From an uncultured Bacteroidales bacterium (GTDB taxonomy: Bacteria > Bacteroidota > Bacteroidia > Bacteroidales > UBA932): 64,000 bases of DNA. This document shows positions 19,351-27,394 of the stretch, piece after piece. How positions within the stretch are numbered: position 1 is the first letter of the stretch; each line of letters opens with the position of its first letter. The stretch lies in contig CAMHKQ010000002.1 of the NCBI GenBank assembly GCA_946185745.1, positions 1 through 64,000 on the forward strand. Direction: 5' to 3'. Position numbers and translations under genes: made by a program. The notes below the pieces were generated by a model, which did no database searches, was not told the DNA's origin, and saw only the letters and a list, made by a program, of their open reading frames with translations.

Positions 19351-19800
19351 ATGAAATTCCGGAGAGCCTTGACTGCCGCATTGGCCGCTGTCCTGTTTTC
19401 CATGTCAGCGATGGGGCAGGAAGGCGCACGCATAGGCGTGGATGCCAGCGCGGATTGTTTCCTGGGGCCCGGCGGCATGCCTCCCGTAAGCGTCGGAATC
19501 GGCATCCGCGCCCGTTATGGCCGGCCCGACCAGCTGGTCAATGCCGTCGCGGGGCTCCGGTACATCTACGGCACCCGCCTCTCGGGTATCCAGATTCCTA
19601 TTCTATTGAATTTCAATTTAATACAGGCCGAAGCCATGTCCTTTTACATAGGCGGCGGATACGAGTTCGACTTCTTCGGCAGATACCTTGGCTGCATGAA
19701 AGTCCAGGCCGGAGCCCTTGCTGGCCGGCACTTCGACATCCGGGTCTTCTACAAGCCCTACCAGGCAGACCTGGGAGCCGGCGTTACGTATTACTTCTGA
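19351..19800 (+). CDS. Small outer-membrane beta-barrel-like protein
   Basis: Signal peptide MKFRRALTAALAAVLFSMSAMGQ; alternating strand pattern ending GVTYYF. Confidence 0.65.
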   Translation: MKFRRALTAALAAVLFSMSAMGQEGARIGVDASADCFLGPGGMPPVSVGIGIRARYGRPDQLVNAVAGLRYIYGTRLSGIQIPILLNFNLIQAEAMSFYIGGGYEFDFFGRYLGCMKVQAGALAGRHFDIRVFYKPYQADLGAGVTYYF

Positions 19801-22800
19801 GATTTCATCAGATTCCGGATCTTCTGTCCGATTTCGGCGTTTTCATAGACACCGGCGAAGTCCTGCGCGTGCGGGCCGTAGGCAAACACCGGCACCATAA
19901 TGCCGTTGTGGCCCTTGGTGGAGAAGTTCACCTTTACCGTACGGTCTTCCAGGCTGCCGCCCAGAAGCGTAAGGCCGCCGGTGTTATGGTCCGCCGTAAC
20001 CACCACCAGGGTGTGCGCGTCCTTCTCGGCCCACTGCAGCACCTTGCCGATGGTGCGGTCAAAGTCGAAGAGCTCCTCGGCCATATAGCCCACTTTCTGC
20101 CGGTGGCACCAGTCGTCGATGCTGGAGCCTTCGATCATGAGGAAGAAGCCCTTTTCGTTGTCAAGCAGCTCCAGGGCCTTGGTGGCGCAGTCTTCCAGGA
20201 CGGGACCTCGGTCCAGGGCGGGTTCCATCTCCAGCGGAGCGAAGAGGCCAAGCACCCGGCCTTTCTTCACCTGGTTCAGGCGCTCCCGGCTTTCCACGAA
20301 GGTGTACCCCTGGTCGGTCATTTCCTTCACCAGATCGCGCCCGTCCTTGCGGTTGCGCCAGAACTGCATGCCGCCGCCTGTAAGGAAATCCACGCCGCTG
20401 TTCACATACTGGGCGGCGTTCTCCTCTTCCTCATCGCGGTCGAGCGAATGGCCCACGAAGTCCAGCGGGGTGGCGTCGTTGATACGGCAGGTAACGGCTA
20501 CGCCTGTTTTCATGCCCTTTTTCTGGGCGTCGTGAAGCAGGCTGGGAACCGGGTTGCCGTCGGGATCGACGCCCATGTAGTAATAATTGGTCTTGACGCC
20601 CGTGGCGATAGCAGAGCCGCCGGCACAGGAGTCGGTGATGAGCTTGTTCACGGCATAAGTGCGGGACAGGCCCGTCACGGGGAAGTTATCAAGGTTCAGA
20701 TGGCCGCCGTTGAGCACCCAGCCGCAGCTTATCTGCGCCAGGCCCATGCCGTCGCCTATCATCACTATCACGTTCTTGATGCTGTTGCCGGCAGGCACGG
20801 GCTTCACGGACACCGTCCGGTAGGGCTCGGCCACAGTGTACTGCTCGTCGTCGGAGAACTGGTTGTCGGCATATTTGGAGCGGTTGCGGGAGATATCGTT
20901 CTTGTTGTAGTCGACATCGAAGAACGCCTCTTCCGCCTCAACCCTGCAGGTGACGGTCTTGCTCTGGCCGGGCAGGAGGGCGAAGAAGTTGTCGCTCCAC
21001 CAGGCGGGCACCAGCAGATTGCCGGCGGCATCCATCGCTTTCATGATGGTGATCGGCGAGATGGCGTCGGCCTTGTTGGTGACAGTGAGAGTATAGGTGT
21101 GGCCTTCCTGCTCCACGGTGAAGGACACGTCGGCCGGTTCGCCGCCGAACACAAAGCTCAGGTCGGCGTAGCGGGTGATGGGCGTGAGATACCAGTTGGA
21201 CCTGCGCCAGTCGTAATCGTTCAGGGTGGCGGGGACGCTGTAGAAGTTGTCGGCCACTGCGTTGCCGTCGCCGTCAGTGAGGGTGAGGGCCACGAAGTGC
21301 GGCTTGCCCGCGAAGCGCTTGAGGTCGAAGACCGGCACGCTCTGGCGATATTCCAGGGTGAGGTCCTTGCTATCTTCGGCCAGCAGTTTGGAATTGGCAT
21401 CGAACACCTGTACCGAGGCCTTCAGAGCCTTCGAATCCGGGCTTTCGCTAACCGCGTACACCTTGCAGTCGGTGGGATCATAGATGAGCTGCTGCGGTTC
21501 GCAGGCCTTTTTGGTGCCGTAGTAACCGGCGGTGGGAACACCGTAGAAGTCGTACAGCTGCCAGTAAAGCGACGGCCAGGCCGAATTGAGCATCCACTGC
21601 ACAATGCCGGTCGAGAGCGGCATCCTGGCGCGGAACGACTCGAACATGGCGCGGGTGCCGTCATAGTCTACGGCGTGGCCCTTGCGCACGAAATCCTCCA
21701 GGCTGGCAAAGCCGCCGTACAGCCCGTTGATTACAGTCTGCAGCATCCGGGTGGAGTTCATGTCCGTTCCGGATGCGGTGCAGTGGTAGTCCCAGCTCTT
21801 GGAGAGAGGCCACAGGTCGTCGGAGGGTATCATCTTCCGGAGAGACTCCAGCTGCGGCAGATTGGTGCCGATGCAGGTTTCGGTGTTGAAGCCGAATGCG
21901 CCGCCGCAGTCCTTGTCGCGGAACCAGTAGTCCGGGGCGACATACTCGTAGGGGCCTTCCATCTTGGTGCCGGACCAGCCTGCCATGCTCTCCAGATGCT
22001 TGGCGGAGCAGATGTAGGGACGGTAGTCTTCGCGGCCGTAGATTTCCAGGTAGCGGGCCTCCACGCGGGGGTTCGGGATACGGTCGCTGCCGGTCATCCA
22101 GCCTATTACGGCGGGGTGGTTGTGCAGGCGCACCACCTGGTCGTGGAAGTACTTCACCGCAAGGTCTTCCACTTTATCGCCGTTGATGCAGCCGTACATG
22201 TCCACCTCGGGCAGGCCGCAGTAGTTCTCCCATTCCCACTGGCAGCTCCAGCCCACCAGGGCCAGGACTCCCATGCGGTCGCAGAGGGAGTAGACGGTGT
22301 CGTCCTTGCCCCAGATGTTCTCGAAGCGGATGGTGTTCAGGTTCATGTCCTTCACATAGGCCACCTGGCGCTCTATGCTTTCAGGGGTATCCATGAGGAA
22401 GATGTCGTCGGTCCAGCCGGCGCCTTTGATGAGGATGTCCCTGCCGTTGAGGGTGAACTGGCGCCATCCCTCCGGAGTGAGGCGGCTGGTGATGCTGCGC
22501 ACGCCGAATTCGACGTCCTTGCTGTCAGACACGGCGCCGCCCACCTCTACGCAGGCGGTAAGCTTATACAGCTCCGGGGAGCCCAGGTCCCAGCTCCACC
22601 AGATGCGGGGATTGTCCAGATGCAGCACTGCGGCTTCGGCCGGGGTGAGGGTGATCTCGGTGGCTTCGCCGGCAGCCAGGGAGACGGGGACGCTGCAGCT
22701 TCCGCAGCCCTCCAGGTCAAGCTTCAGGAGGCCGTCCACAGGCCTGTCTTCCAGGTTGCGCAAGGCCACGCGGACCTTCAGGTCGGCCTTGGCGAGGGTT

Positions 22801-23414
22801 TCCACATCGAGCTCCGGAACCACGAAGACATCTCCCATGGCAATGGCGCCGGTGGCGTGGATGGTGACGGGGCGCACGATGCCCATGCTCTCGTCGAGCG
22901 GGCGGGGATTCCAGTCCACGAAGCCGATGTTGAGGTCGCCGGACTGCGCGCGCCGCAGGGTCACCTTTATGTCGTTCCTGCCCTTCATCAGCGCGGTAAC
23001 GTCATATTCGCGGCGGATGAACACGCCGTAAGCGGTGTCGCGCGAGGCAAGCTGCTCTCCGTTGAAGAAGATGTCGGCATAGTAATTCAGGCCGTCGAAG
23101 GCCAGCAGGTAGTGCTGTCCTTTGCTGGGCTTGACGACGAGGTCGGTGCTGTAGGTCCAGGGGTCGTCGAAAGGCGTCCTGTCCGCCTTGGCGTAGTTGT
23201 TCCCGTCCAGAAGGTTTTCTCCGAGCAGGCCAGCTTCCTCCAGGGCTCCGGCAACAGTGCACGGAACCGTGGCCTGCACCGATTCGGAGCCGCCGTCATG
23301 GGAAAGAGTCCAGGGAGCGGACAGGTTGAAGCTTTCGCCGTTTTTCATCCGGTAACCGGACTGGCAAGCGCAGACGGCCGCAAGCGCCGAAAGTAAATAG
23401 AGGAGTTTTTTCAT
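19791..23414 (-). CDS. Fusion protein: GH2 exo-beta-D-glucosaminidase-like (N-terminal) + alkaline phosphatase (C-terminal)
   Basis: One 1207-codon frame. N-part: signal peptide, GH2 jelly roll, WMTGSDRIPNP, GFNTETCIGTNLPQLESLRKMIP, GIVQWMLNSAWPSLYWQLYDFYGVPTAGYYGTKKACEP. C-part: NVIVMIGDGMGLAQ, DSCAGGSAIATGVKT, MIEGSSIDDWCH, VVVTADHNTGGLTLLGG. Confidence 0.9.
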   Translation of the reverse strand: MKKLLYLLSALAAVCACQSGYRMKNGESFNLSAPWTLSHDGGSESVQATVPCTVAGALEEAGLLGENLLDGNNYAKADRTPFDDPWTYSTDLVVKPSKGQHYLLAFDGLNYYADIFFNGEQLASRDTAYGVFIRREYDVTALMKGRNDIKVTLRRAQSGDLNIGFVDWNPRPLDESMGIVRPVTIHATGAIAMGDVFVVPELDVETLAKADLKVRVALRNLEDRPVDGLLKLDLEGCGSCSVPVSLAAGEATEITLTPAEAAVLHLDNPRIWWSWDLGSPELYKLTACVEVGGAVSDSKDVEFGVRSITSRLTPEGWRQFTLNGRDILIKGAGWTDDIFLMDTPESIERQVAYVKDMNLNTIRFENIWGKDDTVYSLCDRMGVLALVGWSCQWEWENYCGLPEVDMYGCINGDKVEDLAVKYFHDQVVRLHNHPAVIGWMTGSDRIPNPRVEARYLEIYGREDYRPYICSAKHLESMAGWSGTKMEGPYEYVAPDYWFRDKDCGGAFGFNTETCIGTNLPQLESLRKMIPSDDLWPLSKSWDYHCTASGTDMNSTRMLQTVINGLYGGFASLEDFVRKGHAVDYDGTRAMFESFRARMPLSTGIVQWMLNSAWPSLYWQLYDFYGVPTAGYYGTKKACEPQQLIYDPTDCKVYAVSESPDSKALKASVQVFDANSKLLAEDSKDLTLEYRQSVPVFDLKRFAGKPHFVALTLTDGDGNAVADNFYSVPATLNDYDWRRSNWYLTPITRYADLSFVFGGEPADVSFTVEQEGHTYTLTVTNKADAISPITIMKAMDAAGNLLVPAWWSDNFFALLPGQSKTVTCRVEAEEAFFDVDYNKNDISRNRSKYADNQFSDDEQYTVAEPYRTVSVKPVPAGNSIKNVIVMIGDGMGLAQISCGWVLNGGHLNLDNFPVTGLSRTYAVNKLITDSCAGGSAIATGVKTNYYYMGVDPDGNPVPSLLHDAQKKGMKTGVAVTCRINDATPLDFVGHSLDRDEEEENAAQYVNSGVDFLTGGGMQFWRNRKDGRDLVKEMTDQGYTFVESRERLNQVKKGRVLGLFAPLEMEPALDRGPVLEDCATKALELLDNEKGFFLMIEGSSIDDWCHRQKVGYMAEELFDFDRTIGKVLQWAEKDAHTLVVVTADHNTGGLTLLGGSLEDRTVKVNFSTKGHNGIMVPVFAYGPHAQDFAGVYENAEIGQKIRNLMKSQK

Positions 23415-23501
23415 GGTTTCGCTATTATCAGCCGTATTCTACAAAAATATGGATTCCTGAGCTATTATTGAAACAAAACTGCGTATTATAGTACCAATAT
23501 A

Positions 23502-23960
23502 ATGAAACGCCTTCTTGTCATCGCCCTGCTGGTATGGGCGGCCGCCTTCCGCGCCGGAGCGCAGATGCCGGACATTTATGAACAGTTGAAAGCCCATCCC
23601 GAATATCTGGACGGCACCGATTACCTCTGCCCCACCGGCCCGGTGGCCCTAACCAAAGCCCCCAGGGGCTATAAGCCCTTCTATATCAGCCATTACGGCC
23701 GGCACGGCGCCCGCTACGCCTGGCCCACCCATCTGGGCTACCGGCCCATCGTGGACGACATCATCGCCTGTGCCGATGAGCGTATCGCCTCAGGGGAGAA
23801 GGGCGCCAACCTCCATTTCGTGTTCTACCGGAGCAAGAAGTCCGACACGATTCTGTTCAAGGTGCTCCTGAACGGCGAAGAGGCCCGCCTTCCATTAATT
23901 GAAACCTCCACCTGGCCATACTATGACTGGGTGGAGTTCAAGAGAGTGTTCGAAAGGTAA
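23502..23960 (+). pseudogene. Histidine phosphatase (MINPP-like) remnant with in-frame internal deletion
   Basis: N-part FYISHYGRHGARYAWPTHLGY (RHGxR) joined directly to a C-terminal part LHFVFYRSKKSDTILFKVLLNGEEARLPLIETSTWPYYDWVEFKRVFER; 152 aa, much shorter than MINPP-type enzymes. Confidence 0.7.
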
Positions 23961-23968
23961 GAGCGCAA

Positions 23969-24511
23969 TTACTTCTCGTTCGGGTGAAGCGCCTTGTAGC
24001 CCTTGAGGCTGAATACCAGTGCCCCGAAATCGGACTTGGTAATGTAGGTGGCGCGGACCAGGTCGTCGCGTTTCACGCTGAATGACAATATCTTGGAGCC
24101 GAGAAGCCTTCTGGAAGTGACGGTGACCGGCTCGAAGTTTTCTCCGGGATACAGGGCGGCAAGGCAGCCGTCAATCTGCATTTCGGACAGTCTCGGCTTC
24201 TTGTAGAAAGCCTTCAGCTCATTCATCTTCTCCACGGCCTCTTCCAGCGAGTCGCCAAGCGGGATGAACAGTTCATACACCGGGTCGAACTGGAGCTGGA
24301 GCAGGTCCGTGCCGATGCCCAGATGACCGACCGACAGCCAGTAAGTGCCGGAGTCATGCATTTCGAACACTTCCAGCTCTGCTGTTTCAAATCCTCCTAT
24401 TTCAGTTTCCAATGTGGCAAGTTCAAGCCTCTGGGAGGCTTTTTGCAGGACCTGTGCAGAAGCGGCGGTGCAAACTGCGGCAAGTACGAGGATGGTAAAG
24501 ATTTTTTTCAT
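23969..24511 (-). CDS. Hypothetical secreted protein
   Basis: MKKIFTILVLAAVCTAASAQ signal peptide; 180 aa. Confidence 0.7.
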   Translation of the reverse strand: MKKIFTILVLAAVCTAASAQVLQKASQRLELATLETEIGGFETAELEVFEMHDSGTYWLSVGHLGIGTDLLQLQFDPVYELFIPLGDSLEEAVEKMNELKAFYKKPRLSEMQIDGCLAALYPGENFEPVTVTSRRLLGSKILSFSVKRDDLVRATYITKSDFGALVFSLKGYKALHPNEK

Positions 24512-24629
24512 AATGGTTCTGTGTTATTTGATGAATTATCAGATTATGCTTCGTCAAAGGACAAATATACGAAAAAGATATTGTACAAAAACTACTGACT
24601 TTCCGTGACGGGCAGGAGCACCCTCGCTA

Positions 24630-25775
24630 TTACCGGTGGATTCCATTGTAGTATTTGGCGAAGTTGTACATCCGTTCCAGTTTGGACACCTGGGGTTTCG
24701 CAGCCTCCTCAAGAACGGGATCGGCTACTTGAAGCATATCGGTCAGGGACGCGTGAACCTCTTCCGGTTTGCCGTCCATATGGAAGCGGATCCGGGAGCC
24801 GGAATCGGACACGGTAAGGGTTACGCGTGCGCCCATTACCAGTGGTAGGTTGGCGGTATCGTGCCCCGCGGGGAAACCGCAGCAAACGGGAATCCCGTAG
24901 TCGTCCAAATAGGAACAAAGCAGCTGTTCTACGTTTTCGAATTCAAGATTGGCCTCGCAGTCGGTAAACTCACCAAGGATCACACCCTTGCAGCGATCGA
25001 AAACACCGTTCAGGATGAGCGTGTTCATGAGGCGGTCAATGTGGCTCATATTCTCTTCCACTTCCTCGATAAAGAGAATGAAACCCTCCCCCGCCGTAGC
25101 ATCAGCCCAGGTGCCAAGAATGGGCGAGAAGGTGCAGAGATTGCCACCGACAAGGATACCGCTGGCCATCCCGGGGATGTTTTGGGGATGAGGATCCACC
25201 GTATATTCCGGGACGGAGCCCATGAGGATGTCTCGCATAAGGGTCGATGAATGGTCCTGCCCCAGATTCTTCAGCAGGGAACAGCCCATTGCTCCGTGGA
25301 TACTCATCACACCTGAACGGGTTTCCATCTCCAAAAGAGTGGTGATGTCACTATAGCCGATGAGCCATTTGGGATGGGCCCTGAAATCTTCCTGATTCAT
25401 CAGGTCCACAAAGCGGATGGTCCCATAGCCGCCCCGGTTACACAGGATGGCCTTGACGGATGGGTCCTGCAGCGCCCAGCGAAGGTCTTCTACGCGTTCT
25501 TCCGGCGTTCCGGCATATTTCCCACGATAAAGCTTGTCCACATTGGGGCCAACCACTGGCTCGAAGCCCCAGGCGCGGATGATGGCTGCTGCACTGTCGA
25601 TATTCTCCCGGGGCGTGTTAAACGAAGGAGAGAGCAGCGCTATCTTGTCTCCGGGGATAAGGAATGCCGGGGCCGAACACTCAAAGGAGCCTTCTTGGAC
25701 CGGGAAGGTTTCCCTGCTGCAGCCAACCAGAATGGCCAGGAAGGAGACGATGGATAATAACAATCTGTTTTTCAT
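24630..25775 (-). CDS. LD-carboxypeptidase (peptidase S66 family), lipoprotein
   Basis: Start MKNRLLLSIVSFLAILVGCSRE at 25775; PGDKIALLSPSF, KAILCNRGGYGTIRFVDLMN, LIGYSDITTLLEM, EFTDCE; TATCTTTG 8 nt from ATG. Confidence 0.92.
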   Translation of the reverse strand: MKNRLLLSIVSFLAILVGCSRETFPVQEGSFECSAPAFLIPGDKIALLSPSFNTPRENIDSAAAIIRAWGFEPVVGPNVDKLYRGKYAGTPEERVEDLRWALQDPSVKAILCNRGGYGTIRFVDLMNQEDFRAHPKWLIGYSDITTLLEMETRSGVMSIHGAMGCSLLKNLGQDHSSTLMRDILMGSVPEYTVDPHPQNIPGMASGILVGGNLCTFSPILGTWADATAGEGFILFIEEVEENMSHIDRLMNTLILNGVFDRCKGVILGEFTDCEANLEFENVEQLLCSYLDDYGIPVCCGFPAGHDTANLPLVMGARVTLTVSDSGSRIRFHMDGKPEEVHASLTDMLQVADPVLEEAAKPQVSKLERMYNFAKYYNGIHR

Positions 25776-25907
25776 ATGTCGTACAAAGATAATGAATCCA
25801 TTCTCTATTCCAGTATCATTTCGTAAACCTGTCGGCGCAAAGTAACACAATTTGGATGCCGATGAGTTTATTTGTATAATTGTATCAGGAAAACGCGACA
25901 CCGGACA

Positions 25908-26268
25908 ATGAAATACTTGGTTCACTTTGCCCGTTGCATCTGCATCCTGCTCATCTGCGGGCTGTTGGCCGGGTGCGGCTATCGGGCCCCGATGTACAAG
26001 ACCGTAGTAACGGAGGATCCGGACACCTATTCGAGCGTTCGCGGAGAGTATCGGGAACTGGCCGCCCTTCTGGCATCCGACACGGGGATGCCGCCCACGG
26101 ACAGCAATACGCTGAGCGTCCTTCCGGAGGCCAGGCAAAAATTCAATCTGCTGCTGGATGACCTTCGGAGAGCGGAGGAATCGGTGTATATCGAGTATTA
26201 CCGCGTCCGCCTGGATTCCATAGGCACTGCGGTTACGGATATCCTGAAGGACAAGGCGCATTCCGGCA
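25908..26268 (+). pseudogene. Truncated phospholipase D/cardiolipin synthase-like lipoprotein (N-terminal fragment)
   Basis: MKYLVHFARCICILLICGLLAGCG ... ARQKFNLLLDDLRRAEESVYIEYYRVRLDSIGTAVTDILKDKAHSG resembles the start of PLD domain 1; no HKD motif follows before palindromic DNA and tRNA-Ser. Confidence 0.65.
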
Positions 26269-26302
26269 ACGCTGGAAGACGTGCGCCGCTGGTGTGTGTT
26301 GC

Positions 26303-26391
26303 GCAAGCTTCGCAATTGGCTTGCCCGCGCCCTGGTCGGGGGGATTTCATAAGGCGGCCGTCCCGACGAGATTTGCTCAGGCGCAGGGCGC
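26303..26391. repeat. Cluster of inverted repeats
   Basis: GCAAGC(26303-26308)/GCTTGC(26319-26324); GCGCCCTG(26327-26334)/CAGGGCGC(26384-26391) enclosing GTCGGG(26335-26340)/CCCGAC(26362-26367). Confidence 0.6.
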
Positions 26392-26417
26392 CTTCGCATT
26401 TCTCGATGTGACCGTGA

Positions 26418-26550
26418 GCAATCAGCAAAAAGGTGCATCGGGAACCGATGCTTTTTGCGTGTAGGTGCCTCTTTGCAAGAGCTAGCTCTTGGCAGAGGCG
26501 CCTATACGCAAAAAATGCCGCACTTTCGTGCGGCACCTTTTGCTGATTGC
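26418..26550. repeat. Nested palindromic element: outer inverted repeat enclosing three hairpins
   Basis: Outer arms GCAATCAGCAAAAAGGTGC (26418-26436)/GCACCTTTTGCTGATTGC (26533-26550); inner H1 GCATCGG/CCGATGC, H2 GCGTGTAGGTGCCTCT/AGAGGCGCCTATACGC with CAAGAGC/GCTCTTG tip, H3 GCCGCAC/GTGCGGC. Confidence 0.85.
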
Positions 26551-26556
26551 GTTGCG

Positions 26557-26643
26557 CGGAGAGGACGAGATTCGAACTCGTGATACGGTTGCCCGTATGC
26601 AGGTTTAGCAAACCTGTGGTTTCAGCCACTCACCCACCTCTCC
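26557..26643 (-). tRNA. tRNA-Ser (anticodon GCT)
   Basis: Minus strand GGAGAGGTGGGTGAGTGGCTGAAACCACAGGTTTGCTAAACCTGCATACGGGCAACCGTATCACGAGTTCGAATCTCGTCCTCTCC; long variable arm; loop TTGCTAA. Confidence 0.95.
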
Positions 26644-26713
26644 GGAGGACTCGTGAAGCCGAAGCTTAACTCAAATCGGACTGCAAAGATAAAGCAAAAT
26701 TTGGAATTTTTTA

Positions 26714-26721
26714 TATATTTG
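26714..26721 (+). promoter_or_regulatory. -7 element TATATTTG upstream of 26759 CDS
   Basis: TATATTTG matches TAnnTTTG. Confidence 0.45.
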
Positions 26722-26758
26722 CACGATTTATGTAAATAAAAAGAACAAACTCAAGAAT

Positions 26759-27298
26759 ATGAAAAGGTTAATATTGACTTGTGCAGCTGTTCTCGCCGTC
26801 GCTGCAGCTTCGGTTTCCTGTAAGCAGAACAAAGGCCCGGTAATCACCGCCATCATGGATCCTTCCGGCCTGGCCGTTTCGGCCATAGACGTTTATTACG
26901 GCGTCAGTCTCAATTCCAGCTCCCTCTCCCAGGAGACTTACATAGTTCCCGGCAGGGACGTGCTGGTTCCCGTTCTGGGCGAAGCCGGCCATGTGGTCGT
27001 AATGCTTGCTCCCTCCGAGGAGGAAAGCGCTGCCCTTAAAGAATACAGGGACGCGACCTTTGCCAAGCTCAAGAGCAAGAAAGATTCCCTTGAAGTGGAT
27101 AAAAGCGAAATGCGTCAGCCCGAGGATATCCGCAAGGATATGACCCTTAAGGTTCCCGATCTCGCAATCCAGCAGGTCAAGACCGTCAAGACCACCGAAG
27201 GCACCGTGTTCTCCCCCTGGAAGGAGCCCATCAAGGTGAACGCAGTCAAGAGGCTGAACCGCGGAAACAAGACCGACGGTCCCGGCGCCAAAAAGTAA
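26759..27298 (+). CDS. Hypothetical lipoprotein
   Basis: MKRLILTCAAVLAVAAASVSCKQNKG lipobox; 179 aa. Confidence 0.75.
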   Translation: MKRLILTCAAVLAVAAASVSCKQNKGPVITAIMDPSGLAVSAIDVYYGVSLNSSSLSQETYIVPGRDVLVPVLGEAGHVVVMLAPSEEESAALKEYRDATFAKLKSKKDSLEVDKSEMRQPEDIRKDMTLKVPDLAIQQVKTVKTTEGTVFSPWKEPIKVNAVKRLNRGNKTDGPGAKK

Positions 27299-27315
27299 TT
27301 CTGTCGACATTTTTT

Positions 27316-27345
27316 GAACGGCCTGCATCAAAACAGGCCGTTTTT
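27316..27345 (+). terminator. Rho-independent-like terminator
   Basis: AACGGCCTG-CATCAAAA-CAGGCCGTTTTTC. Confidence 0.8.
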
Positions 27346-27394
27346 CATATTGCAAAATTTATATATATTTGCATTCTGAACAAGTGTACAAACC

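Noticed and set aside
19335-23396. 1353-aa plus-strand ORF, longest in the track
   Set aside because: It is antisense to the GH2-alkaline phosphatase gene and runs across the 19351-19800 gene. Composition is a His/Val/Gly-rich reverse-complement shadow of a high-GC gene, with no motifs or signal. Treated as a codon-usage artefact.
25872-26411. Full 179-aa extent of the listed plus-strand ORF as an intact gene
   Set aside because: Residues after about HSG (26268) read through palindromic DNA and are Arg/Pro-rich noise, so only the N-terminal fragment is supported, with the ATG taken at 25908.
25776-26438. N-terminal 221-aa extension of the S66 peptidase ORF (start 26438)
   Set aside because: The extension crosses the palindromic tract and the opposite-strand PLD fragment. 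A lipobox signal peptide and a -7 element mark the real start at 25775.
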